From Ornithinimicrobium pekingense DSM 21552 (GTDB lineage: Bacteria > Actinomycetota > Actinomycetes > Actinomycetales > Dermatophilaceae): DNA of 64,000 nucleotides. How positions within the stretch are numbered: the first letter of the stretch is position 1; every line of letters starts with the position of its first letter. The DNA lies in the NCBI RefSeq assembly GCF_000421185.1, contig NZ_ATWJ01000007.1:434001-498000 (forward strand), in the 5' to 3' direction. Below the pieces are notes generated by a model. The model made no database searches. It saw nothing but the letters and a program-made list of their open reading frames with translations, and was not told where the DNA came from. Position numbers and translations under genes: made by a program. This document shows positions 1 to 7,458 of the stretch, in pieces.

Positions 1-576
1 AACCCCAACCCGGCGCGGTGGGACCAGAAGAAGGCCGAGGCCATCAACGCCGACCACCTCCGGCTGCTCCCGCTGCCGGAGTTCACCTCCCGGCTGCTGC
101 CGGTGCTGCGCGAGGCCGGGGTGCTGGGGCCGCAGAGCGGCATGGGCGAGCTGGCGCGTCTGGAGCAGGTCGCCGAGCTCATCCAGACCCGGATCCAGGT
201 CCTCGCCGAGGCGGTCCCCCTGGTCGCCCCGTTCTACGTCCGGGGGGCCGAGCTGGAGATCGCCGACGAGGCCCGGGCCCAGCTCAAGGACGACGCCGGG
301 GCGGTGCTCGACGCGGCGCTGGACGCCCTCGAGTCCATCTCGGGGGCCTTCCCCCAGCCGCTGGGCGGGGGAGTGGAGTGGACGGCCGCCCGGATCGAGC
401 AGGCGCTGCGCGAGGCGCTGGTCGAGGGTATGGGGCTCAAGCCCCGCTTCGCCTTCGGCCCGCTGCGGACCGCCGTCTCCGGCCAGCGCATCAGCCCGCC
501 CCTGTTCGAGTCCATGGAGATCCTGGGCAAGCACGAGACCCTGGAGCGGCTGCGCCGGCTGCGCGCCGAGGTCTGA
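1..576 (+). CDS. gltX: Glutamyl-tRNA synthetase, C-terminal part (5' end outside window)
   Basis: Cytosolic class I aminoacyl-tRNA synthetase that charges tRNA-Glu. The window opens inside the frame and 191 residues remain before the TGA. The visible part begins NPARWDQKKAEAINADHLR, which matches the segment just after the catalytic KMSKS loop, and continues as the all-helical anticodon-binding region. The C-terminus with GKHETLERLRRL is the usual family ending. The catalytic Rossmann domain with its HIGH motif lies to the left and cannot be checked. A tRNA-Glu gene follows about 1 kb downstream. The HAD gene starts 7 bases after the stop, so the two are probably co-transcribed. Confidence 0.95.
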   Translation, partial: NPNPARWDQKKAEAINADHLRLLPLPEFTSRLLPVLREAGVLGPQSGMGELARLEQVAELIQTRIQVLAEAVPLVAPFYVRGAELEIADEARAQLKDDAGAVLDAALDALESISGAFPQPLGGGVEWTAARIEQALREALVEGMGLKPRFAFGPLRTAVSGQRISPPLFESMEILGKHETLERLRRLRAEV

Positions 577-583
577 GCGGCCC

Positions 584-1342
584 ATGACCCACGTCGTGCC
601 GCCGCCCGCCGGGCTGCGTGGGGTCCTGCTCGACGTCGACGACACGCTGCTGGGCACCCGCGAGGCGATGCACCTGGCGGCCACCCGTGCCGCGCGGCAG
701 CTGTGGCCGGACGCCGACCCGGACCGGCTCGAGCGGGCCGGACACCGGTTCCGCGACGACCCGGGCGGACACTTCCGCGCCTTCACCCGCGGCGAGCACG
801 ACTTCGCGACGATGCGCGCCCTGCGCGTCCGGGACCTGGGCCGGTGGTTGGGCCGGGCAGCCTCCCCGGAGGACCTCGCGCGGTGGGACGAGCTCTACGA
901 GGATGCCTTCACGACGGCGCTTCGGGCCTTCGACGACGTCGTGAACACGCTGCAGGAGTGTCACCGGCGGGGCCTGCGGGTGGCCCTGCTGACGAACTCC
1001 TCCGGCGACTACACCCGTGCCAAGCTGACGCGGGCGGGCCTGGCTGACGTCGTGGAGCGGCTCACGGCCGGCACGGTGACGAAGGACACCCTGGGCATCG
1101 GCAAACCCGCGCCGGAGGTCTTCCACCACGGGTGCGGCCTCCTCGGGCTGGACCCGGGCCAGGTGGTCTACGTGGGTGACGAGCTCGACGTCGACACCTG
1201 TGCGGCGCTCGGTGCGGGCCTGGGCGCGGCGTGGCTGCGCCGTCCGGGCTACGAGCGGGACCCCGACGAGGTGTCGCACGCGGCCACCCACGGCCTCGTC
1301 GCGGCCGAGACGCTGCGCGAGGTGCTGGACGCACTCGGCTGA
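584..1342 (+). CDS. HAD-family hydrolase (probable phosphatase)
   Basis: Soluble haloacid dehalogenase-superfamily protein of 252 residues, probably a small-molecule phosphatase of unknown substrate. Motif I is DVDDTLL with nucleophile Asp17 and acid/base Asp19. Motif II is LLTNSS near residue 136, the motif III lysine is in GKPAPEVF near 173, and motif IV is VYVGDELDVD near 196. The helical insert between motifs I and II is a C1-type cap (subfamily I). Start ATG lies 7 bases after gltX, with no strong ribosome-binding site, suggesting translational coupling. The family is too broad to name a substrate. Confidence 0.85.
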   Translation: MTHVVPPPAGLRGVLLDVDDTLLGTREAMHLAATRAARQLWPDADPDRLERAGHRFRDDPGGHFRAFTRGEHDFATMRALRVRDLGRWLGRAASPEDLARWDELYEDAFTTALRAFDDVVNTLQECHRRGLRVALLTNSSGDYTRAKLTRAGLADVVERLTAGTVTKDTLGIGKPAPEVFHHGCGLLGLDPGQVVYVGDELDVDTCAALGAGLGAAWLRRPGYERDPDEVSHAATHGLVAAETLREVLDALG

Positions 1343-1353
1343 CCGGGGCGGAT

Positions 1354-1382
1354 TTGGGTCCGGACCGGGGGCACGGTAAGGT
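1354..1382 (+). promoter_or_regulatory. Promoter of tRNA-Gln
   Basis: TTGGGT at 1354-1359, 17-base spacer, then TAAGGT at 1377-1382. The element sits inside a 19-base block (1374-1392) that recurs upstream of the next tRNA with one mismatch. It lies 48 bases upstream of the mature tRNA-Gln 5' end, allowing a short leader for RNase P. Confidence 0.7.
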
Positions 1383-1430
1383 TTCTCCTCGGTTCGCCGC
1401 CGAAGGGAAACCTGGAGCGGGGATACCCCT

Positions 1431-1502
1431 TGGGGTATGGTGTAATTGGCAGCACGACTGATTCTGGTTCAGTTAGTCTAGGTTCGAGTCCTGGTACCCC
1501 AG
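1431..1502 (+). tRNA. tRNA-Gln (anticodon CTG)
   Basis: Complete cloverleaf of 72 bases. Acceptor arm TGGGGTA (1431-1437) pairs fully with TACCCCA (1495-1501), with discriminator G at 1502. The anticodon stem ACTGA/TCAGT encloses loop TTCTGGT, giving anticodon CTG, which reads CAG. The T arm contains GGTTCGAGTCC. The U1-A72 first pair is typical of glutamine tRNAs. CCA is not encoded. Confidence 0.95.
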
Positions 1503-1537
1503 CGCGAAGACGCCGCTCGCAGGAGCGACCGGCCGAT

Positions 1538-1567
1538 TTCGTGGAGAGCATGCCGATCCGGTAAGGT
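1538..1567 (+). promoter_or_regulatory. Promoter of tRNA-Glu
   Basis: The -10 element TAAGGT at 1562-1567 lies in a 19-base block (1559-1577) repeated from the tRNA-Gln promoter (18 of 19 identical). The -35 region is weaker (TTTCGT at 1538-1543, 18-base spacer). This suggests the two tRNAs can be transcribed independently although they are only 96 bases apart. Confidence 0.6.
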
Positions 1568-1598
1568 CTCTCCTCGGCGCGACACGCGCCGGACGCAC

Positions 1599-1671
1599 GG
1601 CCCCGTTGTGTAGTGGCCTAGCACGCCGCCCTCTCAAGGCGGTAGCGCGGGTTCGAATCCCGTCGGGGCTA
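1599..1671 (+). tRNA. tRNA-Glu (anticodon CTC)
   Basis: Cloverleaf of 73 bases. Acceptor GGCCCCG (1599-1605) pairs with CGGGGCT (1664-1670) with a G-U first pair, discriminator A at 1671 and the conserved U8 at 1606. The anticodon stem CCGCC/GGCGG encloses loop CTCTCAA, giving anticodon CTC (reads GAG). The T arm carries GGTTCGAATCC. CCA is not encoded. Confidence 0.95.
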
Positions 1672-1680
1672 CGCCGTGAC

Positions 1681-1712
1681 AAGGCCCCCACCACGACCGT
1701 GGTGGGGGCCTT
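1681..1712 (+). terminator. Strong hairpin terminator after tRNA-Glu
   Basis: Perfect 14-base inverted repeat, AAGGCCCCCACCAC (1681-1694) and GTGGTGGGGGCCTT (1699-1712), around a 4-base loop. It begins 9 bases past the tRNA. There is no long U-tract, only TT, which is common for actinobacterial terminators. Confidence 0.85.
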
Positions 1713-1832
1713 GTGCTGTCCCGGGGACGGGCGGGTGCCGGGCCGGTGCGGGTGCGGCGCATCGCCATCGCCGCCTCCTCGGCCGTAGCGTGAGGAGCAC
1801 AGCAGCCGCCGCACCGACCTTCAGGAGCCAAG

Positions 1833-2702
1833 GTGAACAAGAACGACCTGATCGACGCGCTCGCCCCCCGCATGGGTGGCCGGGCCGCGGCCGCCCTCGC
1901 CGTCGAGGCCCTCGTCGACGTCGTGCTCCGACAGGTCGCGGGCGGGGGCAGCGTCTCCATCACCGGTTTCGGCACCTTCGAGCCGGTGGACCGCGCTCCG
2001 CGCACCGGCCGCAACCCGCACACCGGGGAGGCGGTCCCGATCCCCGCGACCACGACTCCTCGGTTCCGCCCAGGCAGCTACTTCCGGACGGTCGTCGCGG
2101 ACCCGACCCTGCTGCCCTCGGAGGGACTGGCCGGGGCCCGGGTGGGCACCGCGGACGAGGAGGCGTCCGGGTCGGGCTCCCGGGCCGACGCGTCGGGTCG
2201 CGGGGCAGCGGACGGTGCGCCCGCGCCCGGTGCCCCCGCCACGATCCGGCGACCGTCGGGCAGGGTGGGCGGCAGGCCGGCCGGGGCGAGGACGTCGGGC
2301 AGGCAGGCGGAGGAGCGGGCACGCGCACGCCGCCGGACGGGCACACCCGCGACCGTCCGCGCCGAGCAGCCGGGCCCGGCTGCCGCGACCCCGGCCGCCG
2401 AGCCCGCCCGGGAGCCTGGGTCGGCGGGGCGCCTGTCCATCGGTGGCGAGCAGATCACCCGAGAGATGATCACCGCCAAGAAGGCACAGCTCGCCCGCGC
2501 CAAGCACGACGAGGACACGCCGCGCCACGGTGCTGGCGCAGAGGGCGCGAGCGCCGGACGCTCCAAGAAGGGCAAGGGCAAGAAGGGCAAGGGCAAGGGC
2601 AAGAACGGCAAGGGCGAGAAGAAGGGCGCGAAGGCGACGGGGGAGAAGGGCACGAAGGCCGGAGGCACGAAGGGGCGGGGCAAGAAGGGCCGCACCTCCT
2701 GA
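1833..2702 (+). CDS. HU-family nucleoid protein with long lysine/glycine tail
   Basis: Histone-like DNA-binding protein of the HupB/HupS type that compacts the nucleoid. Residues 1-92 form a normal HU body, starting MNKNDLIDALA and including GFGTFEPVDRAPRTGRNPHTGE, the DNA-embracing arm. It is followed by about 150 residues rich in Ala, Pro, Arg and Gly, a short conserved-looking block (SIGGEQITREMITAKKAQLA), and a terminal run of KGKGKKGKGK-type repeats. At 289 residues it is longer than mycobacterial HupB (about 214). GTG start preceded by AGGAGCC. Upstream a TAGCGT element near 1785 could be its -10. The basic tail is known in the family to add non-specific DNA binding and to be acetylated. 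Confidence 0.93.
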   Translation: MNKNDLIDALAPRMGGRAAAALAVEALVDVVLRQVAGGGSVSITGFGTFEPVDRAPRTGRNPHTGEAVPIPATTTPRFRPGSYFRTVVADPTLLPSEGLAGARVGTADEEASGSGSRADASGRGAADGAPAPGAPATIRRPSGRVGGRPAGARTSGRQAEERARARRRTGTPATVRAEQPGPAAATPAAEPAREPGSAGRLSIGGEQITREMITAKKAQLARAKHDEDTPRHGAGAEGASAGRSKKGKGKKGKGKGKNGKGEKKGAKATGEKGTKAGGTKGRGKKGRTS

Positions 2703-2710
2703 GCGGCCGG

Positions 2711-2944
2711 TCAGCGGATGCGCTCGCCCGGCCCCACGCCCACGATCCACAGACGCGTCAGGTGCGCGTCGGCAGACTCGGGGTCCTGCGGCTCGACCTC
2801 GACCGAGACCCGCTGGCCCGTCCGCAGGTGCCGCAGCCCGCTGGCCTCGAAGACGGCGGGGTCGAACGGCAGCATCCGTCCGGTGTCGAGCAGCACCGTG
2901 CCGCTGCCGGACTCCAGGTCGAAGGTGTGGACGCTCGCCTGCAT
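2711..2944 (-). CDS. Small cold-shock-domain-like protein
   Basis: 77-residue protein starting MQASVHTFDLESGSGTVLLD. The spacing of FDxxxGxGTVLLDxGxxLPFD followed by LRxGQRVxVEV resembles a single OB-fold cold-shock domain, but the RNP1 aromatic cluster is not evident, so nucleic acid binding is uncertain. The ATG at 2944 is preferred to the GTG at 2953 because TAGAGT (minus strand, 2957-2952) lies 7 bases before it, fitting a leaderless transcript. It converges on the HU gene with only 8 bases between stops. cofC lies immediately upstream on the same strand. Confidence 0.65.
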   Translation of the reverse strand: MQASVHTFDLESGSGTVLLDTGRMLPFDPAVFEASGLRHLRTGQRVSVEVEPQDPESADAHLTRLWIVGVGPGERIR

Positions 2945-2954
2945 GCCGGCCACT

Positions 2955-3656
2955 CTAGGCGCCCCGACGCACGGCGAGCAGGGTGTGTCGCCCGGCGCCC
3001 AACGCCAGCGCGGCCCGCAGGTCCTGGGCGAGGTCCACGTCCCGGCGCAGGCGGGGCAGGTCGAGCTCGAGGCTGACAGCGCCCGCGGCGCGGTGACGTG
3101 CCGCCGAGCCGGGCCCGAACAGCGGCAGCGGAGGGGCGACCGTCGACGTCAGCAGGACGGTGCCCGTGCCCTCGGCGTCCGGCACGAACGCCGCCGGATG
3201 CCGGCCGCAGCGCTCCAGGGCGGCGCGGAGGTCCTCCGGCCGCAACGCCGGCAGGTCACCCAGCAGCGCCGCCCAGCCGACACGCTGACCACCCGGGTCG
3301 GGCAGGTCGGGCCAGCCGGCCGAGACGGCGGCGTTGAGCCCCGCACCCGGGTCCGCCACGACGCGGGCACCGAGCGAGAGGGTCACCTCCCGGATGGCCG
3401 CGTCGGAGGTGACCACGGTCAGCTGCCCGGCGCCCACGGCCGCGCAGGCGGCCTCGACGGTGTCGTGCGCGACCGCCCGAGCCAGGTCGCTGCGGCGCAG
3501 CGGACGGGGCGCCTCGAGCCGGCTCTTGCCCAGCTCCGCGTCCTTCACCGGGACGACGAGGTGCCACCGGACCGGCTCATGGCGTCGGGGTCGTGGGGGC
3601 GGTGCGGTCGTCGCCGGCGGGGCCGTGTCGCTGCTCACCCGGGCATCCTCGCTCAC
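2955..3656 (-). CDS. cofC: 2-phospho-L-lactate / phosphoenolpyruvate guanylyltransferase (F420 biosynthesis)
   Basis: Activates 2-phospholactate (archaea) or phosphoenolpyruvate (actinobacterial FbiD) with GTP in the first committed step of coenzyme F420 synthesis. Family features visible are VPVKDAELGKSRL in the nucleotide-binding loop, DPGAGLNAAV, LLGDLPALRPEDL and AFVPDAEGTGTVLL, in the expected order. 233 residues including about 28 of low-complexity Pro/Ala/Arg at the N-terminus. GTG at 3656 is used here; GTG at 3638 is an alternative and would fit a leaderless start. Divergent from plsC. No other F420 gene is in the window, so the pathway must be completed elsewhere. Confidence 0.88.
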   Translation of the reverse strand: MSEDARVSSDTAPPATTAPPPRPRRHEPVRWHLVVPVKDAELGKSRLEAPRPLRRSDLARAVAHDTVEAACAAVGAGQLTVVTSDAAIREVTLSLGARVVADPGAGLNAAVSAGWPDLPDPGGQRVGWAALLGDLPALRPEDLRAALERCGRHPAAFVPDAEGTGTVLLTSTVAPPLPLFGPGSAARHRAAGAVSLELDLPRLRRDVDLAQDLRAALALGAGRHTLLAVRRGA

Positions 3657-3685
3657 CGCCCCGGGTGGGTGACAAGATGACCCCC

Positions 3686-4447
3686 GTGACTCGTCAGCCG
3701 ATCAACGACCCGATCCCGTGGTCCTACAAGGCGGTGATCGCCACCGTGCGGCCGCTGCTGATCGCCATCTCCCGACGCTCCTGGTCCGGGGCCGAGCACA
3801 TCCCCCGCAGCGGCGGTTTCATCGTCGCCAGCAACCACTACTCCGAGGTGGACCCGTTCATGCTGGCCCACTTCCTGGTGGACCAGGGCCGGCCCCCCTT
3901 CTTCCTCGCCAAGTCCTCGCTGTTCACCGTGCCCGTCCTCGGGGCCGCGCTGCGGCACCTCGAGCAGGTCCCGGTCTACCGCGCCACCTCCCGGGCGCAC
4001 GACGCGCTCGACGCAGCCCGGGAGGCGCTGGCCGGGGGCAAGCCGATCGCGATCATGCCCGAGGGCACGCTGACCCGCGACCCCGACATGTGGCCGATGA
4101 AGGCCCGTCCGGGCGTGGGGCGGCTGGCGCTGACCAGCCGCGCCCCCGTCGTGCCCGTGGGGCAGTGGGGGGCGCAGGAGGTGCTGGGCCGCTACGCACG
4201 CCGCCCCGGCAACGTGCTCCGGCGCCCGGTGCAGCACATCAAGGCCGGTCCGCCGGTGGACCTGTCGGACCTCTACGGCCGCGCCGAGGACCCCCGCGCG
4301 CACGCCGAGGCGACGGCACGGGTGATGCGGGCCGTGACCGAGCTGGTCGCCGACCTGCGCGGCGAGACCCCGCCCGCGGTGCCCTACGAGCTCAGGCCGG
4401 GGGAGATGGACACGCGGGAGACCAGACGGAAGAAGGGGGCCACGTGA
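3686..4447 (+). CDS. plsC: Lysophospholipid acyltransferase (1-acylglycerol-3-phosphate acyltransferase, PlsC type)
   Basis: Membrane-associated acyltransferase making phosphatidic acid from lysophosphatidic acid. The catalytic NHYSEVD (HX4D) motif lies near residue 42 and the acceptor-binding PEGT motif near 120 in IAIMPEGTLTRDPDMWPMK. About 253 residues from GTG 3686; ATG 3677 is a possible alternative. The GTG is preferred because CAAGAT lies 7 bases before it with no convincing ribosome-binding site for either start. Its stop overlaps the gpsA start (GTGA), so the two phospholipid genes are co-translated. Confidence 0.9.
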   Translation: MTRQPINDPIPWSYKAVIATVRPLLIAISRRSWSGAEHIPRSGGFIVASNHYSEVDPFMLAHFLVDQGRPPFFLAKSSLFTVPVLGAALRHLEQVPVYRATSRAHDALDAAREALAGGKPIAIMPEGTLTRDPDMWPMKARPGVGRLALTSRAPVVPVGQWGAQEVLGRYARRPGNVLRRPVQHIKAGPPVDLSDLYGRAEDPRAHAEATARVMRAVTELVADLRGETPPAVPYELRPGEMDTRETRRKKGAT

Positions 4448-5445
4448 CCCGGGCCGCCGTCTTCGGGGCGGGCAGCTGGGGCACGGCGTTCGCGCAGGTC
4501 CTTGCGGACGCGGGCGTGGACCGGGTGACGATCTGGGCGCGCCGCGAGCCCGTCGCCCGCTCGGTCGCCGAGCAGCACCGCAACCCGGACTACCTCGAGG
4601 ACGTCGACCTGCCCGCACAGATCACGGCCACCACCGACCCGGGGGAGGCGGCGCGCGACGCCGACGTCGTCGTGCTGGCCGTGCCCTCGCAGACGCTGCG
4701 GGACAACCTCCAGGACTGGAAGGACCTCATCCCCCCGCAAGCCCTGGTGGTCTCCCTGATGAAGGGGATCGAGCTGGGCACGGGGCTGCGGATGAGCGAG
4801 GTCATCGAGGCCGCCGGGATCGACCGCGACCGGATCGTCGTGGTCTCCGGCCCCAACCTCAGCCGGGAGATCGCCGCCCGCCAGCCGGCGGCCAGCGTGG
4901 TCGCCTGCACCGACATCGCGGCGGCCGAGCGGGTGGCCGCCATGACGGCCACGCCCTACTTCCGCCCCTACACCCAGACCGATGTCGTCGGCGCCGAGAT
5001 CGGCGGCGCGGTCAAGAACGTCATCGCTCTGGCGGTCGGGATGGCGGAGGGCCTGGGCTACGGGGACAACACCAAGTCCTCCCTCATCACCCGAGGCCTC
5101 GCCGAGGTGGTGCGCCTGGGCCAGGCGCTCGGGGCGGACCCCGCCACCCTGACCGGGCTCGCGGGGGTGGGCGACCTCATCGCCACCTGCATGTCACCGC
5201 TGTCGCGCAACCACCGCGTCGGGGTGGCCCTGGGCCAGGGACGCACGATCGCCGAGCTGCTGGCGCTGCCGCACCAGACGGCCGAGGGCGTCAAGTCGTG
5301 CCGCTCGGTCGTCGGGCTGGCGGCGCGCAACGGCGTCGACATGCCGATCTGCCAGGGCGTCACCGCGGTCGTCGACGGCCGGGTGACGCCGGAGCAGCTG
5401 ACCGGGGCCCTGATGTCCCGGGCGCGCAAGCACGAGCTGGCCTGA
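4444..5445 (+). CDS. gpsA: Glycerol-3-phosphate dehydrogenase [NAD(P)+]
   Basis: Reduces dihydroxyacetone phosphate to sn-glycerol-3-phosphate, the phospholipid backbone, in the cytosol. 333 residues, normal length. N-terminal Rossmann motif FGAGSWGTAF at residues 6-15, catalytic lysine in GGAVKNVIALAVGMAEGLG, and the substrate-binding block NTKSSLITRGLAE followed by GVGDLIATC. GTG start overlaps the plsC stop by 4 bases. Grouping with plsC makes a small phosphatidic-acid synthesis operon. Confidence 0.96.
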   Translation: MTRAAVFGAGSWGTAFAQVLADAGVDRVTIWARREPVARSVAEQHRNPDYLEDVDLPAQITATTDPGEAARDADVVVLAVPSQTLRDNLQDWKDLIPPQALVVSLMKGIELGTGLRMSEVIEAAGIDRDRIVVVSGPNLSREIAARQPAASVVACTDIAAAERVAAMTATPYFRPYTQTDVVGAEIGGAVKNVIALAVGMAEGLGYGDNTKSSLITRGLAEVVRLGQALGADPATLTGLAGVGDLIATCMSPLSRNHRVGVALGQGRTIAELLALPHQTAEGVKSCRSVVGLAARNGVDMPICQGVTAVVDGRVTPEQLTGALMSRARKHELA

Positions 5446-5511
5446 CCGCGACCGACCCGACGGGGCGCGCCATACCCGCGCCGCACCCGGGCCCGGTTAG
5501 GCTCGGGCGCG

Positions 5512-6663
5512 ATGAACACCGACCCCGCCCCGCACCTGTCCGACGCCGCTGCGACGGCCCCCCGGACCCGCGTCGCCATCGTCTTCGGCGGTCGCTCGGA
5601 CGAGCACGCGATCTCGTGCTCGACGGCCGCCAGCGTGCTGCAGGCGATCGACCGCGACCGGTATGACGTGCTCCCGGTCGGCATCACCCGTGAGGGTCAC
5701 TGGGTGCTGGTCGAGGACGACGCCGCGGCGCTGCAGATCCGCGACGGGCGCCTGCCGGAGGTGCCCGGCACGGGCCGCCAGGTGATGGTGCCCCTGGGCG
5801 GCGTGGACCACGTGCTGCGCGTGGTCGAGCGGGACGGGTCCACGAGCGAGCTGGGCGTCGTGGACGTCGTCTTCCCGCTGCTCCACGGACCGTTCGGGGA
5901 GGACGGCACGATCCAGGGCCTGCTCGAGCTGGCCGACATCCGCTACGTCGGGTGCGGGGTGCTGGCGTCCGCGGCGATGATGGACAAGCACGTCATGAAG
6001 GTGCTGTTCGCCTCGGCCAGCCTTCCGGTCGGCCCCTACACCGTGATCACCGACCTGGAGTGGCGTCGGGACCGCACCGCCTGCCTGGACGCCGCCAACG
6101 CCCTGAGCTTCCCCGTCTTCGTCAAGCCGGCCCGGGCCGGCTCCTCGGTCGGCGTCTACAAGGTCGAGGCACCCGAGGAGCTCGAGGCGGCGATCGAGAA
6201 GGCCCGCTCCCACGACCCCAAGGTGCTCGTCGAGGAGGCCATCGCCGGCCGCGAGGTCGAGTGCGGGGTGCTGCAGGGCCGGGGCTCCGACGCGCCGCGG
6301 ATCAGCGTCCCCGGTGAGATCGCGGTCGTCGGCGGGCACGAGTTCTACGACTTCGAGGCCAAGTACCTCGACGAGGGCAACGTGCGGATCACGGCCCCGG
6401 CCGCCGTCGGCGACGAGGTCCGCGAGCAGATGAGCCAGATCGCTCGCACAGCCTTCGAGGTGGCCGGCTGCGAGGGCCTGGCCCGGGTCGACTGCTTCGT
6501 CACCGACAGCGGCGAGGTCCTGATCAACGAGATCAACACGATGCCGGGGTTCACCCCGTTCTCGATGTACCCGCAGGTCTGGGCCGCCAGCGGGGTCACC
6601 TACCCCGAGCTCATCGACGAGCTGGTGCAGCTCGCCCTGGATCGGCCGCTCGGCCTGCGCTGA
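5512..6663 (+). CDS. ddl: D-alanine--D-alanine ligase
   Basis: ATP-grasp enzyme joining two D-alanines for the peptidoglycan stem peptide. 383 residues with FGGRSDEHAISCSTA at the N-terminus, FVKPARAGSSVGVYKV in the ATP-binding loop, EAIAGREVECGVL, and the Mg-binding block INEINTMPGFTPFSMYPQ near the C-terminus. TAGGCT at 5498-5503 lies 8 bases before the ATG and there is no ribosome-binding site, so the message is probably leaderless. It stands alone after gpsA and converges on the DUF3515 gene. Confidence 0.96.
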   Translation: MNTDPAPHLSDAAATAPRTRVAIVFGGRSDEHAISCSTAASVLQAIDRDRYDVLPVGITREGHWVLVEDDAAALQIRDGRLPEVPGTGRQVMVPLGGVDHVLRVVERDGSTSELGVVDVVFPLLHGPFGEDGTIQGLLELADIRYVGCGVLASAAMMDKHVMKVLFASASLPVGPYTVITDLEWRRDRTACLDAANALSFPVFVKPARAGSSVGVYKVEAPEELEAAIEKARSHDPKVLVEEAIAGREVECGVLQGRGSDAPRISVPGEIAVVGGHEFYDFEAKYLDEGNVRITAPAAVGDEVREQMSQIARTAFEVAGCEGLARVDCFVTDSGEVLINEINTMPGFTPFSMYPQVWAASGVTYPELIDELVQLALDRPLGLR

Positions 6664-6685
6664 CGGCCCGTCCCGGGCGACGACC

Positions 6686-7168
6686 TCAGCCGGTGACCGA
6701 GGAGCAGGCGCCCAGGGTCTGCTCGACCTGGCGCACGGCCTCGCCGAACGCGGGCAGCCACAGGGGGGCGGTGTCGTACTCCGCCGGGACCAGCACCTCG
6801 ACGGCGGGGGAGCGGCCGTAGGTGGTGAACATCGTGCCGTCGTCCAGCTCGGTCGCGACCCAGTCGACCCCGTCGATGTCGATGCAGGGGTCGGTGGTCG
6901 GGGCCGGGGCCTGCTTGCCGCACCGGGCGACGACGGGTGGGTCACCCCAGGCCGCCACCCCCCTGGACTGCACGGCGGTCACGCGCGGCTGCAGACCCCC
7001 CACCGTGTCCGGCCAGCGGTCGGCCACCGCCTGGCAGGCGGGAGAGTCGGACTCGTCGAAGGGGACGGCGCGGACGGCGTCGTCCCCGCACGCGCCGAGG
7101 AGGAGCACGAGGGGTGTCAGGGTCAGGAGTGCGCGCCGGCGCAGGCTCAGAACTCGACGACCGTGCAC
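6686..7168 (-). CDS. DUF3515 lipoprotein
   Basis: Predicted secreted lipoprotein of 160 residues and unknown function. A basic N-terminus is followed by a hydrophobic stretch (LLTLTPLVLLLGAC) with lipobox LGAC, so Cys27 would be the lipidated residue. Family-typical elements are CQAVADRWPDTV, VAAWGDPPVVARCG and VDWVATELDDGTMFTTYGR. The gene sits beside ddl and thiL as it does in many actinobacteria. The GTG start overlaps the end of the upstream Lrp-type gene by 22 bases, indicating co-transcription. Confidence 0.85.
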   Translation of the reverse strand: MHGRRVLSLRRRALLTLTPLVLLLGACGDDAVRAVPFDESDSPACQAVADRWPDTVGGLQPRVTAVQSRGVAAWGDPPVVARCGKQAPAPTTDPCIDIDGVDWVATELDDGTMFTTYGRSPAVEVLVPAEYDTAPLWLPAFGEAVRQVEQTLGACSSVTG

Positions 7169-7380
7169 GTGGTGGTTCGGGTGATGCGCGGCACGGCCTG
7201 GACGCGCGCGATGACCTCACGCCCGAGGCCCTGCACGGTGGGCGACTCCACCAGCGCGATGACGTCGTAGGGGCCGGCGACGTCCTGGGCGGAGATGACG
7301 CCCGGCAGCTCCCGGACGGCACGGGTGACCTGCGCCGACGCACCGACCTCGGTCTGGACGAGGATGTAGGCCTTGATCAC
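7147..7380 (-). CDS. Stand-alone Lrp/AsnC ligand-binding (RAM) domain protein
   Basis: 77-residue protein consisting only of the alpha/beta ligand-binding domain of Lrp-type regulators (MIKAYILVQTEVG, GPYDVIALVE, RITRTTTCTVVEF), without a DNA-binding helix-turn-helix. Such proteins oligomerise and bind amino acids; the role of the free domain is not established. Good ribosome-binding site AGGAGG 6 bases before the GTG start. Upstream and overlapping with the DUF3515 lipoprotein gene; divergent from thiL. Confidence 0.85.
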   Translation of the reverse strand: MIKAYILVQTEVGASAQVTRAVRELPGVISAQDVAGPYDVIALVESPTVQGLGREVIARVQAVPRITRTTTCTVVEF

Positions 7381-7458
7381 GTCGCACCTCCTGATGGCTG
7401 TGCTGAGAGGCTACCGTGCTCAGGTGCACGTCGGGCGGGCGTGCGGAGGAGGACAGGT

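Noticed and set aside
1431-1671. tRNA genes as island attachment sites
   Set aside because: No integrase, repeat of the tRNA 3' end or foreign-looking gene is present next to them.
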